DNA of 49,782 nt from an uncultured Megasphaera sp. (GCA_934193515.1 CAKPVJ010000015.1:1-49782), one strand, 5' to 3'. Counted from the first letter of the stretch, positions 41,657 through 49,317 are shown. The notes: generated from the sequence alone by a model not told the origin. Made by a program: numbers and translations.

Positions 41657-43954
41657 TCAAATTCCTCCTTTGTTATACATCGCATATACAGCCTGTCCCA
41701 AGGCAAGGCCGCCGTCATTGGGCGGCACCAAGCTATGCTTCAGTACCGTAAATCCCTGTTGCTGCAGTCCGTCATCACATAAACGCATCAGCAGTGTGTT
41801 TTGAAATACGCCGCCGCTGAGTGCTGCCGTCTGGCAGTGCGTTTCTTCCCGCACTCGTTCACAGGCCTGCACCAGCATCTTTGCCAAGGCATCATGAAAC
41901 TGATACGCCAGCAGGGATACGTCTTCTCCCTGCAAGCGCCGCTGCAGCAGCTCCTGTACCAATCTATCTGTAGGCAGTATATAGCGCGCGTCCTGCATCT
42001 GCCCCGCGCCTATATCCAGCGAAAGCGCTTCTGCCATATCCTTGCCGCGTTCTGCCGCAAATTGTAATCTCATGGCGCCTTCCCCTTCAAAAGTAGACGC
42101 CCGGCACAGCCCCAAAATGGCACTGACGGCATCAAAGAGCCGCCCGGTACTGGTAGAACAAACGCTGTTAATCTGATTAGCAGCCATGAACAGCTGGGCC
42201 TGCAAATTAGCCTCGTCACAAAGCTGCAGCTGCTGAACGACAGCCGCTATGTCAGACGGTTCTTTCACAAGCTGCGCAATCATGCTGACAGCAATGCGCC
42301 ATCCTTCTTTAGACGATGCATCGCCGCCGCGCTGCCAAAACGGCGCAATCGAGCCGCAGCGCCGAAACCCGTGTATATCACACAGCAGTATTTCGCCGCC
42401 CCAAATCGTTTCATCGGTTCCATAGCCGGTTCCATCCAGCGATACACCAATAACGGTTTTATCTATACAATCGTTTTCTGCCATACAAGATAAAATATGG
42501 GCATAATGATGCTGTACTTCTATGACAGGAAGCCCCAGTTCATGCGCCGTTATCGTCGTGTTGTACCTGGGATGACTATCACAGGCCACGACAGACGGTG
42601 AAGCTTCCAACAACGTTTCCATGCGGGTCACGGACTCACGCAGTGCCGTGACAGTCCGTATATCTGCCATATCGCCTACATACGGTGACAAGTAATATAC
42701 GTTATCCTTACTTAGGCAGAAGGTATTTTTTAATTCACCGCCCATGGCTAATACATTAGGTCCTGTTTCTTCTCCTACAAATAAAGGTAACGGCGCATAG
42801 CCACGGGAACGCCGTATCATATAGGGGCTATGGTCATAAAAATCCATTACCGAATCATCAGCACGCAATCGTATCGTTCGATTATGGGTCAGAACCAAAT
42901 CACACATACTCAACGCTTCCTGCTCTATGTCCTCATCGGTACGACAAATCGGCGCGCCGGCGGCATTGGCACTGGTCATCACCAAGGCATCCGGCATGAG
43001 CAGCTCATCATCATAGGTAAACAACAACAAATGAAGCGGCGTATACGGCAGCATAACGCCGATTTTAGGATTATCCGGAGCAATATACGAAGACAAATTC
43101 GTCTTCTCTCGTTTGCATAGCAGCATAATCGGCTTTTCATGACCATCGAGTATGGCTTCCTGCTCTTTAGAAATCAAGCATTCTCGTTTCGCCGCTGCCA
43201 GGTCTTTCATCATTACCGCAAAAGGTTTTACCGGCCGATGTTTCAGCTGCCGCAGCCGTCGTACAGCCGCATCATTAGTCGCATCACAACAAAGATGAAA
43301 GCCGCCGATGCCTTTTACAGCTATAATGTTACCATCGCAAATTGCTTTTCTTGCGGCTAAAATCGCGTCCCTGTTTCGTTCTTTCCGTCCCAGCAGATAG
43401 ACTTCCGGTCCGCAGTCGGGACAGCAAATAGGCTGTGCATCATACCGCCGCGTTTCGGCATGGGTATATTCTTCGTGGCAAGCATGGCACATCGGAAATT
43501 CTCCCATGCTCGTCCGTTCTCTGTCATAGGGCATGGCATCGAGAATCGTCAGTCGCGGGCCGCATGCCGTGCAGTTGATAAAGGGATGCAGATACCGCCG
43601 GTTGGTCTTATCAAACAGTTCTTTTTTGCATTCCTCGCAAATAGCAATATCCGGCGAAACAAACACGGCTCCCTTTTCCTTGGCACTCTCTATAATCGTA
43701 AAATCAGTATACGGCTTTCTGTCTTCTATAGTTGTTGAAACGTTGAGGATGCTGGAACGAGCTGGGGCTTTCGCAATCAGGTCACGATGAAACTGCTGCC
43801 GTGCCGCATCATCCCCTTGTGCAATCACTTCAACATACGAGCCTTTATTGCATACGCTGCCACATATACGGCAAGTCTTGGCCGTCCGGCTGACAAAGGG
43901 CCGAAAGCCGACGCCCTGGACGATGCCAAAAAGCCGAATGACTTCCGTTTTCAT
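41657..43954 (-). CDS. hypF: Carbamoyltransferase HypF
   Basis: 765 aa, full length. Four domains in order: acylphosphatase-like (IVQGVGFRPFV, residues about 11-21), two zinc fingers (CEECKKEL..CTACGP and CHACHEEY..CCPDCGP), YrdC-like (GGFHLCCDA; VMLPYTPLHLLLF) and a Kae1-like carbamoyltransferase domain (VQHHYAHILSCMAEND; GVSLDGTGYG; SGGVFQN). It makes the thiocarboxamide on HypE from carbamoyl phosphate, the source of CN ligands. 3 bases after the nifK-like 2 stop; the TGA is followed one base later by the hypC ATG. Confidence 0.97.
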   Translation of the reverse strand: MKTEVIRLFGIVQGVGFRPFVSRTAKTCRICGSVCNKGSYVEVIAQGDDAARQQFHRDLIAKAPARSSILNVSTTIEDRKPYTDFTIIESAKEKGAVFVSPDIAICEECKKELFDKTNRRYLHPFINCTACGPRLTILDAMPYDRERTSMGEFPMCHACHEEYTHAETRRYDAQPICCPDCGPEVYLLGRKERNRDAILAARKAICDGNIIAVKGIGGFHLCCDATNDAAVRRLRQLKHRPVKPFAVMMKDLAAAKRECLISKEQEAILDGHEKPIMLLCKREKTNLSSYIAPDNPKIGVMLPYTPLHLLLFTYDDELLMPDALVMTSANAAGAPICRTDEDIEQEALSMCDLVLTHNRTIRLRADDSVMDFYDHSPYMIRRSRGYAPLPLFVGEETGPNVLAMGGELKNTFCLSKDNVYYLSPYVGDMADIRTVTALRESVTRMETLLEASPSVVACDSHPRYNTTITAHELGLPVIEVQHHYAHILSCMAENDCIDKTVIGVSLDGTGYGTDETIWGGEILLCDIHGFRRCGSIAPFWQRGGDASSKEGWRIAVSMIAQLVKEPSDIAAVVQQLQLCDEANLQAQLFMAANQINSVCSTSTGRLFDAVSAILGLCRASTFEGEGAMRLQFAAERGKDMAEALSLDIGAGQMQDARYILPTDRLVQELLQRRLQGEDVSLLAYQFHDALAKMLVQACERVREETHCQTAALSGGVFQNTLLMRLCDDGLQQQGFTVLKHSLVPPNDGGLALGQAVYAMYNKGGI

Positions 43955-43957
43955 AGG

Positions 43958-44989
43958 CTATCCCCTCCCAGATACGGCAAAATGAGGAAAATCTATGTAC
44001 ATGCCTTGAAAATGAGGCAGGGCTTTTTGGAAATAGGCATCTCCCAAAATAATATCAAAATCGTTGTTGTCGGCTAAGTTACGAAACTCATCTTCTTCCC
44101 GCAGGGATATATCGCCTTCATCGCAGTCCGCTTGTTCCGTCATAAACCAGGTCGCTGTCGTTACATATGCTGCGCCTGCTTCTTCTGCCAGCACACGCAT
44201 AGCATGAGCTGCTGTCTGCTGATGGACGATGAGAACATTTTTCCCGGCAAAGACCGAATTATCCGGCACGACGCGGGACAAGCCAAAATACCGCTGTTCA
44301 TACGGCGTGCCTATGGTTTTCTGCAAATACTGCGCTGCTTTTAATCCTGCCGGCGACACGACAATATTCATATCCGCTTTACCGGCATGAATGAAATCAT
44401 CCAAATCATCATAAAGCAAAATCTGCTGCCAGCCGTCTTCTACCAGTTCCTGACAAACCGCTTCCGTACCGTCAGCATGCATCAAATCCAAGGGCACAGC
44501 GCCCAGCACGCCGACTGTATCTTTTTCCGGCGCATCATCCGTCTTGGTAAACTGCCGCAGCAAAGCCAGATAGGCTTTTTCAATACCTTTGTCATACAGT
44601 TCCATCCCTGTCGTATCGATTGTCAGGATGGGTATATCCAGCTTTTTTTCTGCCATTCGCTGCAGTGCCCGATAATCCGTGCCAATTACAGACGGCACGG
44701 GCGTACCGACGATGGCGGCAAAAGAAGCGTCAATAGTCTTGGCTGCATCGCAAAGCTTCGCAATAAGGCGGTCATCCCGACCTAAAATAGCATCCATATC
44801 TCGCAGTCCGGCACTAAATACGGCGCTTTTCCTGCCGCTGAACCAACGCGGCTCATCAAAGCCGCAGATATTGCCGGCACAGCCGCCGGCATCACAAATG
44901 ACCACGATACCGCCCAAGCCGTAGAGGACAGCCGCCGCGCCCGACTGGTCCGGGGCAAACGGCGATATATATTTCCACAATCCTTTCAT
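43958..44989 (-). CDS. Nitrogenase component 1-like protein, beta-type (set 2)
   Basis: 343 aa, clearly paralogous to the set 1 beta protein: FDEPRWF, AILGRDDRLIAKL, GTPVPSVIGTD align with its HDEPRWY, ALMGNDEKLVHDV and CTPVPLMMGTD. Of the three Cys placed like P-cluster ligands in set 1, only the middle one (Cys37, DAGGC) remains; the first is Ala (SGAAAVL) and the third Gly (IVGTPVP). Extra Cys32 and Cys42 flank it. The iron-sulfur cluster of this module must therefore be ligated differently, perhaps mainly by the alpha subunit. ATG overlaps the alpha gene stop (TGATG); GGGAGG 8 bases upstream. Confidence 0.78.
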   Translation of the reverse strand: MKGLWKYISPFAPDQSGAAAVLYGLGGIVVICDAGGCAGNICGFDEPRWFSGRKSAVFSAGLRDMDAILGRDDRLIAKLCDAAKTIDASFAAIVGTPVPSVIGTDYRALQRMAEKKLDIPILTIDTTGMELYDKGIEKAYLALLRQFTKTDDAPEKDTVGVLGAVPLDLMHADGTEAVCQELVEDGWQQILLYDDLDDFIHAGKADMNIVVSPAGLKAAQYLQKTIGTPYEQRYFGLSRVVPDNSVFAGKNVLIVHQQTAAHAMRVLAEEAGAAYVTTATWFMTEQADCDEGDISLREEDEFRNLADNNDFDIILGDAYFQKALPHFQGMYIDFPHFAVSGRG

Positions 44990-46293
44990 CAGCTGTTCCT
45001 CCCTTTCAATGCCGCATCCAGTTTTTGCAGCAGTGCCTGCACGCCGGCATACCCAAACGGCTGGATTTCTTCATCCCAAAAGACATGGGCGCTGTCATCA
45101 TGATAGTACGCCGCATCCTTGCCAATCGTAACATCCACAGGATGCTCGCTGCCGTCGTAATACAGCATAGACGGCGACAAATTCGAATACACGCGGGTAT
45201 CCGGGCTGAGTTCCTGCAAATGGCGAAGATACACAAAATCAGCTTCTGTTACATTCGCATAGATTTCTCGAACGCAAAATCCGTATCGCGTCAGTGCCAA
45301 CGCCATTTCAAAGGCATTGCCGTTCTGCATTTCCCCAATGGCCACTGTCATGCCGCTGTACTGCGTTTTTATATAGGCGACCGTTTCTTTCGCCGCTTCA
45401 TACCAGCGCGAATCATCAACCGTCGTCTGCAGCACCTGCCCCAATGCCTGATACTGCCTATGAATCTGTCCGACCTGATACAGCCGCGTCAGCTCAATAC
45501 TCGGTATGCCCAGATTCTTTTCCATATGCTGTGCCGCCAGCCGGGCTTCCGGGTTGAGAATCACGTTGAAATTAGCTTGGGCCATGCCTTGATATTCTTC
45601 AAAAGTTTGACATCGCGATATTTCGTTGATTGTAGTAATGCCTAGTTGGCGCAGTACGTCGTATAATTCACAGTCGGCCTGAAGCGGTGCAAAATATCCC
45701 AGCAAATTAACTGTCCGCTTTTGCCGTTTTTGCTTTTTCAGCAGCGAATACACGGCACGCCGGACATCCACCATAGGCGGTTTGCGTCCTTCCCGCGTCA
45801 GCGCGTACATATAGCAGGGAACGACGGGCAGACCAACTTTTGCTTCCGCCTTGCGGCAGACACGTTCCATGTCTGTTCCCAAAAGCGCGTCTGCACAAGT
45901 CATGCAAATCATGACGACAGACGGCGCAGCAGGCAGAGAATCCACAATTTCTTCTACAGCCTGCGGAATATTGCGCAAATGCCGTCCTGTGACAATATCC
46001 GTTTCATCCATAATATAAAAGAAAAAGCGGTCGCTGTAGCCGCCCATTTCACTAAGGATGGTCGTATTACGGCCGCAGCACCCCGGACCGACAAGCAGCA
46101 TCACTGAACCGGGAATGGCCAGTCCTGCCCGCTTGACGCCAAATCCTTGGGCACCGGGTGAATTAAACGCCAACGCCGCCGGTGAATTGTAAATGAGATG
46201 GGTCGAGGAAATCAGTTCTTTCGGAATATGTTCCCGCCCTAACTGCACCAGTTCATGTATTGTAATGGAATAAGGTTTCTTTTCATGTATCAT
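44989..46293 (-). CDS. Nitrogenase component 1-like protein, alpha-type (set 2)
   Basis: 434 aa. NifD/NifE-like: LVGPGCCGRNTT (Cys72, Cys73), MDETDIVTGRH (in place of the ExxVVFGGE block), MICMTCADALLGTDMERV (Cys130, Cys133; the TCxxxLIGDD loop) and a later GEMQNGNAFEMALALTRYGF resembling the NifE/NifD GxxD region. The first P-cluster Cys position reads NSPGAQGFG, so that ligand is missing. No FeMo-cofactor His/Cys ligands recognised. Its ATG overlaps the end of nifH-like 2 (ATGA). Partner of the beta-type protein that follows. Confidence 0.8.
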   Translation of the reverse strand: MIHEKKPYSITIHELVQLGREHIPKELISSTHLIYNSPAALAFNSPGAQGFGVKRAGLAIPGSVMLLVGPGCCGRNTTILSEMGGYSDRFFFYIMDETDIVTGRHLRNIPQAVEEIVDSLPAAPSVVMICMTCADALLGTDMERVCRKAEAKVGLPVVPCYMYALTREGRKPPMVDVRRAVYSLLKKQKRQKRTVNLLGYFAPLQADCELYDVLRQLGITTINEISRCQTFEEYQGMAQANFNVILNPEARLAAQHMEKNLGIPSIELTRLYQVGQIHRQYQALGQVLQTTVDDSRWYEAAKETVAYIKTQYSGMTVAIGEMQNGNAFEMALALTRYGFCVREIYANVTEADFVYLRHLQELSPDTRVYSNLSPSMLYYDGSEHPVDVTIGKDAAYYHDDSAHVFWDEEIQPFGYAGVQALLQKLDAALKGRNS

Positions 46294-47051
46294 ATGGTAT
46301 TCCTATCTTGTAATAACGATGTTGCTAACTGCAAAAAAGTCTGGCTAATCGGTAATTCCGGATTGCCTTCAATAACGGTCTTTCCTTCTTCTTCAAATTG
46401 ATTAATCGCATCACTTCGGGGAATATCGCCAACAATAGGAAGATTCGTTTGTGCAGCAAAGGCCTTTACCTTCGCTTCTTCGTCAGGAATATTGCGGCGA
46501 TTAAAAAGAATACCGCGGACCGATGCGTAACTCCGATCAGCAAAATTCTGCACCGCTGTATAAATGTTATTGGCCGCATATAATGCCATTTTTTCACCGG
46601 ATGTAACAATCAGGACTTCTTTGGCATACCCTTCGCGAATCGGTGCGGCAAAGCCGCCGCAAACGACGTCTCCCAATACATCATACAACACGACGTCGGG
46701 TTGATAGGTTTCAAATAATTCCAAATCTTCGAGCAGAGAAAACGTCGCAATAATGCCGCGTCCGGCACAGCCAAGTCCCGGTGTCGGTCCGCCTGTTTCA
46801 ATGCAAAGAATACCGCCATATCCAACCCGTGAAATATCGGCTATGTTCTCCGGATCTTCGTCATGTTCACGCAAATAATTCATCACCGGTTCGACAGGAT
46901 TGCCGTGCAGCAAGTTAAAGGTCGAATCCGCTTTGGGATCACAGCCTATTTGAATGACCCGTTTTCCTAGGTACGCAAAGGCAGCGGCTAAATTACTCGT
47001 CATGGTTGATTTGCCAATACCACCTTTACCATAAATTGCAAGTTTTAACAT
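46290..47051 (-). CDS. NifH-like iron protein (set 2)
   Basis: 253 aa. YGKGGIGKSTMTSN (P-loop), GCDPKADSTFNL, TPGLGCAGRGI (first cluster Cys), VLGDVVCGGFAAPIREG (second cluster Cys) and LFNRRNIPDEE show an intact NifH/BchL-type ATPase with a [4Fe-4S] site. It is closely similar to the set 1 protein, including the shortened C-terminus, so the two arose by duplication. AGGAG, inside the end of the TM1266-like gene, precedes the ATG. Often misannotated as nitrogenase iron protein; a true nifDK pair is not present. Confidence 0.93.
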   Translation of the reverse strand: MLKLAIYGKGGIGKSTMTSNLAAAFAYLGKRVIQIGCDPKADSTFNLLHGNPVEPVMNYLREHDEDPENIADISRVGYGGILCIETGGPTPGLGCAGRGIIATFSLLEDLELFETYQPDVVLYDVLGDVVCGGFAAPIREGYAKEVLIVTSGEKMALYAANNIYTAVQNFADRSYASVRGILFNRRNIPDEEAKVKAFAAQTNLPIVGDIPRSDAINQFEEEGKTVIEGNPELPISQTFLQLATSLLQDRNTI

Positions 47052-47060
47052 AATTTTCTC

Positions 47061-47312
47061 CTATAATGGCATCGGTGGATAGGTTGTTTTGGCACTGACA
47101 TCGGGAAGCATGCCTAATTTTCCCGTCAGCGCACTGATCATATCCTGAGGAGCATCAATCATCACACTAATAACGCTTACATCCTTATGTTTGTAAGGAA
47201 TCCCCATTCGTCCTATAATATACTGTCCATACTCATGAAGCAGTTCATTGAGCCGGGCTGTCGCTTCCCGATTGCCAACGACAATACCAATAAAAGCCAG
47301 TCTTGTCTCCAT
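47061..47312 (-). CDS. TM1266-type iron-only hydrogenase system regulator
   Basis: 83 aa from the ATG at 47312 (METRLAFIGIVVGNRE); TAGGAG 7 bases upstream. Small ferredoxin/ACT-like protein with LNELLHEYGQYIIGRMGIPYKHKDVSVISVMID and DMISALTGKLGMLPDVSAKT, the family pattern of Thermotoga TM1266, which is annotated as a putative regulator because it co-occurs with hydEFG. It lacks a DNA-binding motif. First gene of the operon, 9 bases before nifH-like 2. Its presence ties this locus to [FeFe] rather than [NiFe] hydrogenase. Confidence 0.85.
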   Translation of the reverse strand: METRLAFIGIVVGNREATARLNELLHEYGQYIIGRMGIPYKHKDVSVISVMIDAPQDMISALTGKLGMLPDVSAKTTYPPMPL

Positions 47313-47341
47313 ATCCAATCTCCTATCCTAATGTATCTATC

Positions 47342-47494
47342 AAAAAAAGCTCTATGCAAAAGCACAGAGCTCACCAAAATTTCCGTATGTGCTTTCGCCT
47401 TAGTTGCGCAGATATATTCTTTGCAAGCAAGTACGACGGCTGTTCTATACCGTTTTCCGTCAGGAATATCCTTTCGAATCACTTTTTTTATGTT
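47342..47494 (-). promoter_or_regulatory. Structured operon leader ending in an intrinsic terminator (attenuator)
   Basis: The predicted 5' leader of the hyd/nif-like/hyp operon. Possible helices include GACGG/CCGTC around a 17-base loop, and GATATTC/GAATAT(AT)C enclosing it. It ends in a 10-bp hairpin, AGCTCTGTGC (47371-47362), loop TTTT, GCATAGAGCT (47357-47348), then T7. The stem is fully paired only in minus-strand RNA (a G.U pair that would be A.C on the plus strand). Thirty bases remain before the first ATG. Terminator placement is typical of riboswitches or protein-controlled attenuators. It did not match any riboswitch class I could recall. Confidence 0.65.
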
Positions 47495-47500
47495 ACGTAT

Positions 47501-47529
47501 ATTATATCAGATATATAAAAAAACAGGAA
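47501..47529 (-). promoter_or_regulatory. Promoter of the hyd/nif-like/hyp operon
   Basis: TTCCTG (47529-47524), 17 bases, TATAAT (47506-47501) with TG at the extended -10 position (TGATATAAT). The poor -35 is compensated by the consensus -10. The -35 lies inside the terminator of the upstream symporter gene. Confidence 0.7.
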
Positions 47530-47557
47530 CCCAGTATATTGAATTCCTGTTTTTTTT
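47516..47557 (-). terminator. Terminator after the DAACS symporter gene
   Basis: AAAAAAACAGGAA (47517-47529) and TTCCTGTTTTTTT (47544-47556) form a 13-bp stem, 14-base loop, T7 on the minus strand. About 10 bases past the symporter stop. Confidence 0.85.
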
Positions 47558-47566
47558 ATATATTAT

Positions 47567-48832
47567 TTAAAAATCATTTTCCATTTGTTTTCCGCTCATT
47601 AGCGAATGATATGCTGCATTAAATGTATCTTTTGGAAGTTCTCCTTCCCAACGAGCTACGACAACTGTAGCCATACAGTTACCGCAAACATTGCAGACTG
47701 TACGAATCATATCCAATAATCTATCAATACCCAACAAAATCGCTACACCATCCGTAGGCAGATTAAACGCAGCTGCTGTAGCCGCTACAACAATGATGCC
47801 TGCACCCGGAACACCGGCAATCCCTTTCGTAGAAAGCATCAATGTCAGCATAACCAAAATTTGTTGTTCAATGGACATATCTATGCCATACAATTGGGCA
47901 ATAAATAAAATACCTGCTGAACTGTATAACGTAGACCCATCCAAATTAAAGGAATAGCCTGTTGGCATAACAAAAGTAACAATATTTTTTCTAATACCTA
48001 ATTGGGAAAGGCGTTCCATTGCCAACGGCAGGGCAGCTTCACTGCTAGCCGTAGAAAAGGCCAAGAACAAAATATCTTTAATAGCCTTTAAAACATGGAA
48101 AAAGTTAATTCGCGTCAGCAAGCTGGCAATTAACGCAATGACACATATAAATAATATCGTTGCTGCTGCTACGGAAGCAATTAATTTCCCTAGGGGGATC
48201 AACATGGCAATCCCATAACTTCCTACGGTATAGGCAATCATGGCAAATACACCAATCGGCGCAATGTGCATGACATAGCCCGTGACCTTAAACATCGCTT
48301 CGGCTACGCTGTGGCAAAGATCTACGATTTTTTTGCCCGATTCACCAATATGCGCAACACCGACGCCAAAAAAGCAGGCAAAGAAAATAATCTGCAGCAT
48401 ATCCTGCCGAGCTGCTGCATCGACAATATTCGTCGGCACAATGTGAACGGCATATTGCACTAAATCAACGCTGTGCTGACTGGCATTAGCTACATCTGCC
48501 GCTCCGGCTGAAGATGCAGTCAACGTGACACCAACGCCAGGCTGAGCCAAATTCATAAAAATCAAGCCAATCGCCAAGGCAATCGTCGTTGCAAATTCAA
48601 ACCAGATAATCGCCTTTCCGCCAAGACGTCCTAATTTTTTAAAATCACCGGTTCCGGCAATCCCCATAACGAGGGTGCTAAAAATCAGCGGCACAACAAT
48701 CATTTTAATCATACGCAAAAAAGCATCGCCAATAGGTTTTAGTTTATCCCCAAAATCAGGGAACACATAGCCTACGAATGCCCCCAATACCAAGCCTATC
48801 AGTATTTGCGTACTTAATCCCAATTTTTTCAT
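47567..48832 (-). CDS. Dicarboxylate/amino acid:cation symporter (DAACS family)
   Basis: 421 aa from ATG 48832 (MKKLGLSTQ); 429 aa from ATG 48856. AAAGGAG lies between the two ATGs and can serve only the second, though its spacing of 12 is long. GltP/GltT-type protein with eight helices and two hairpins: FLRMIKMIVVPLIFSTLVMGI, AFSTASSEAALPLAM (hairpin 1 serine-rich motif), FVMPTGYSFNLDGSTLY, GVPGAGIIVVAA (hairpin 2) and a C-terminal DRLLDMIRTVCNVCGNCMATVVVA. Imports glutamate, aspartate or C4-dicarboxylates with H+ or Na+. A promoter TTGTGA-17-TAAAAT lies upstream. Confidence 0.94.
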   Translation of the reverse strand: MKKLGLSTQILIGLVLGAFVGYVFPDFGDKLKPIGDAFLRMIKMIVVPLIFSTLVMGIAGTGDFKKLGRLGGKAIIWFEFATTIALAIGLIFMNLAQPGVGVTLTASSAGAADVANASQHSVDLVQYAVHIVPTNIVDAAARQDMLQIIFFACFFGVGVAHIGESGKKIVDLCHSVAEAMFKVTGYVMHIAPIGVFAMIAYTVGSYGIAMLIPLGKLIASVAAATILFICVIALIASLLTRINFFHVLKAIKDILFLAFSTASSEAALPLAMERLSQLGIRKNIVTFVMPTGYSFNLDGSTLYSSAGILFIAQLYGIDMSIEQQILVMLTLMLSTKGIAGVPGAGIIVVAATAAAFNLPTDGVAILLGIDRLLDMIRTVCNVCGNCMATVVVARWEGELPKDTFNAAYHSLMSGKQMENDF

Positions 48833-48999
48833 ATACTCTGTAAAAACTCCTTTCATAACTTATGGATGAATTGCTAGTATGACATAAGACTCTAAATACT
48901 TATTTTATGATATTTCAGCACATTTCACAATCATTTTTTGCAAAATCCTCTAGCATGTTAGCAAAAAGATTGCCCACACTAAATCAGGAGTAGTTCAGC

Positions 49000-49028
49000 T
49001 TGACAGAAATAGCAAATATTCCTATCAT
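49000..49028 (+). promoter_or_regulatory. Sigma-A promoter of the zinc-ribbon gene
   Basis: TTGACA (49000-49005), 17 bases, TATCAT (49023-49028), about 40 bases before the ATG at 49067. Confidence 0.75.
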
Positions 49029-49066
49029 GAACATAGGAAGATACCTATACTCAAGGAGATGATATC

Positions 49067-49267
49067 ATGATCTGCCCTACTTGCGGCACAGAACTGCGTG
49101 ACGGTGTATTAGTCTGCCCCATTTGCGGCACAAAGCAAATCATACCGCCGCCAGCACCGCCAAAAAATATACAAAACGATCCCAAAATATTTTCCAAAAC
49201 CCGCATCATTAGCTTTTGCATTGTAGCACTCTTTTTAATCATCGGATTTTGGCGAGTATTTCAATAA
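49067..49267 (+). CDS. Small zinc-ribbon membrane protein
   Basis: 66 aa. A complete zinc ribbon at the N-terminus (CPTCG..CPICG, Cys3/6/17/20), a proline-rich linker (IPPPAPPK) and one C-terminal transmembrane helix (IISFCIVALFLIIGFW). The organisation resembles a single-domain zinc_ribbon_2 protein anchored with the zinc domain in the cytoplasm. Function unknown. CAAGGAGATGAT precedes the ATG; own promoter and terminator make it a real single-gene unit. Confidence 0.85.
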   Translation: MICPTCGTELRDGVLVCPICGTKQIIPPPAPPKNIQNDPKIFSKTRIISFCIVALFLIIGFWRVFQ

Positions 49268-49280
49268 TAATGTATATCTT

Positions 49281-49317
49281 ATTCCGACAGTACATATCAT
49301 GCCGTCGGAATTTTTTT
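49281..49317 (+). terminator. Intrinsic terminator after the zinc-ribbon gene
   Basis: ATTCCGAC and GTCGGAAT (8 bp, 15-base loop) followed by T7, 13 bases after the stop codon. Confidence 0.88.

Noticed and set aside
41656..41718. N-terminally longer HypC (88 codons)
   Set aside because: HypC must begin Met-Cys; the ATG at 41655 gives MCVGLPARV with AAGGAGG properly spaced.
36066..47051. A genuine nitrogenase (nifHDK) and nitrogen fixation
   Set aside because: The D- and K-like proteins are 340-445 aa, lack recognisable FeMo-cofactor ligands and in set 2 most P-cluster Cys, and no nifE, nifN, nifB or nifV genes are present. The neighbours are hydrogenase maturation genes.
36066..47051. Dark protochlorophyllide reductase or coenzyme F430 (CfbCD) module
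   Set aside because: No tetrapyrrole synthesis genes nearby and the host is a heterotrophic Firmicute; motif spacing of D and K also differs.
47213..47482. 89-codon open frame across the operon leader
   Set aside because: It has a GTG start without an SD, runs through the terminator and overlaps the TM1266-like gene; better explained as chance in structured RNA.
30040..49100. Sigma-54 (-24/-12) promoters to go with rpoN
   Set aside because: No TGGCAC-N5-TTGC match with correct spacing was found by eye in the intergenic regions; a matrix scan would be decisive.
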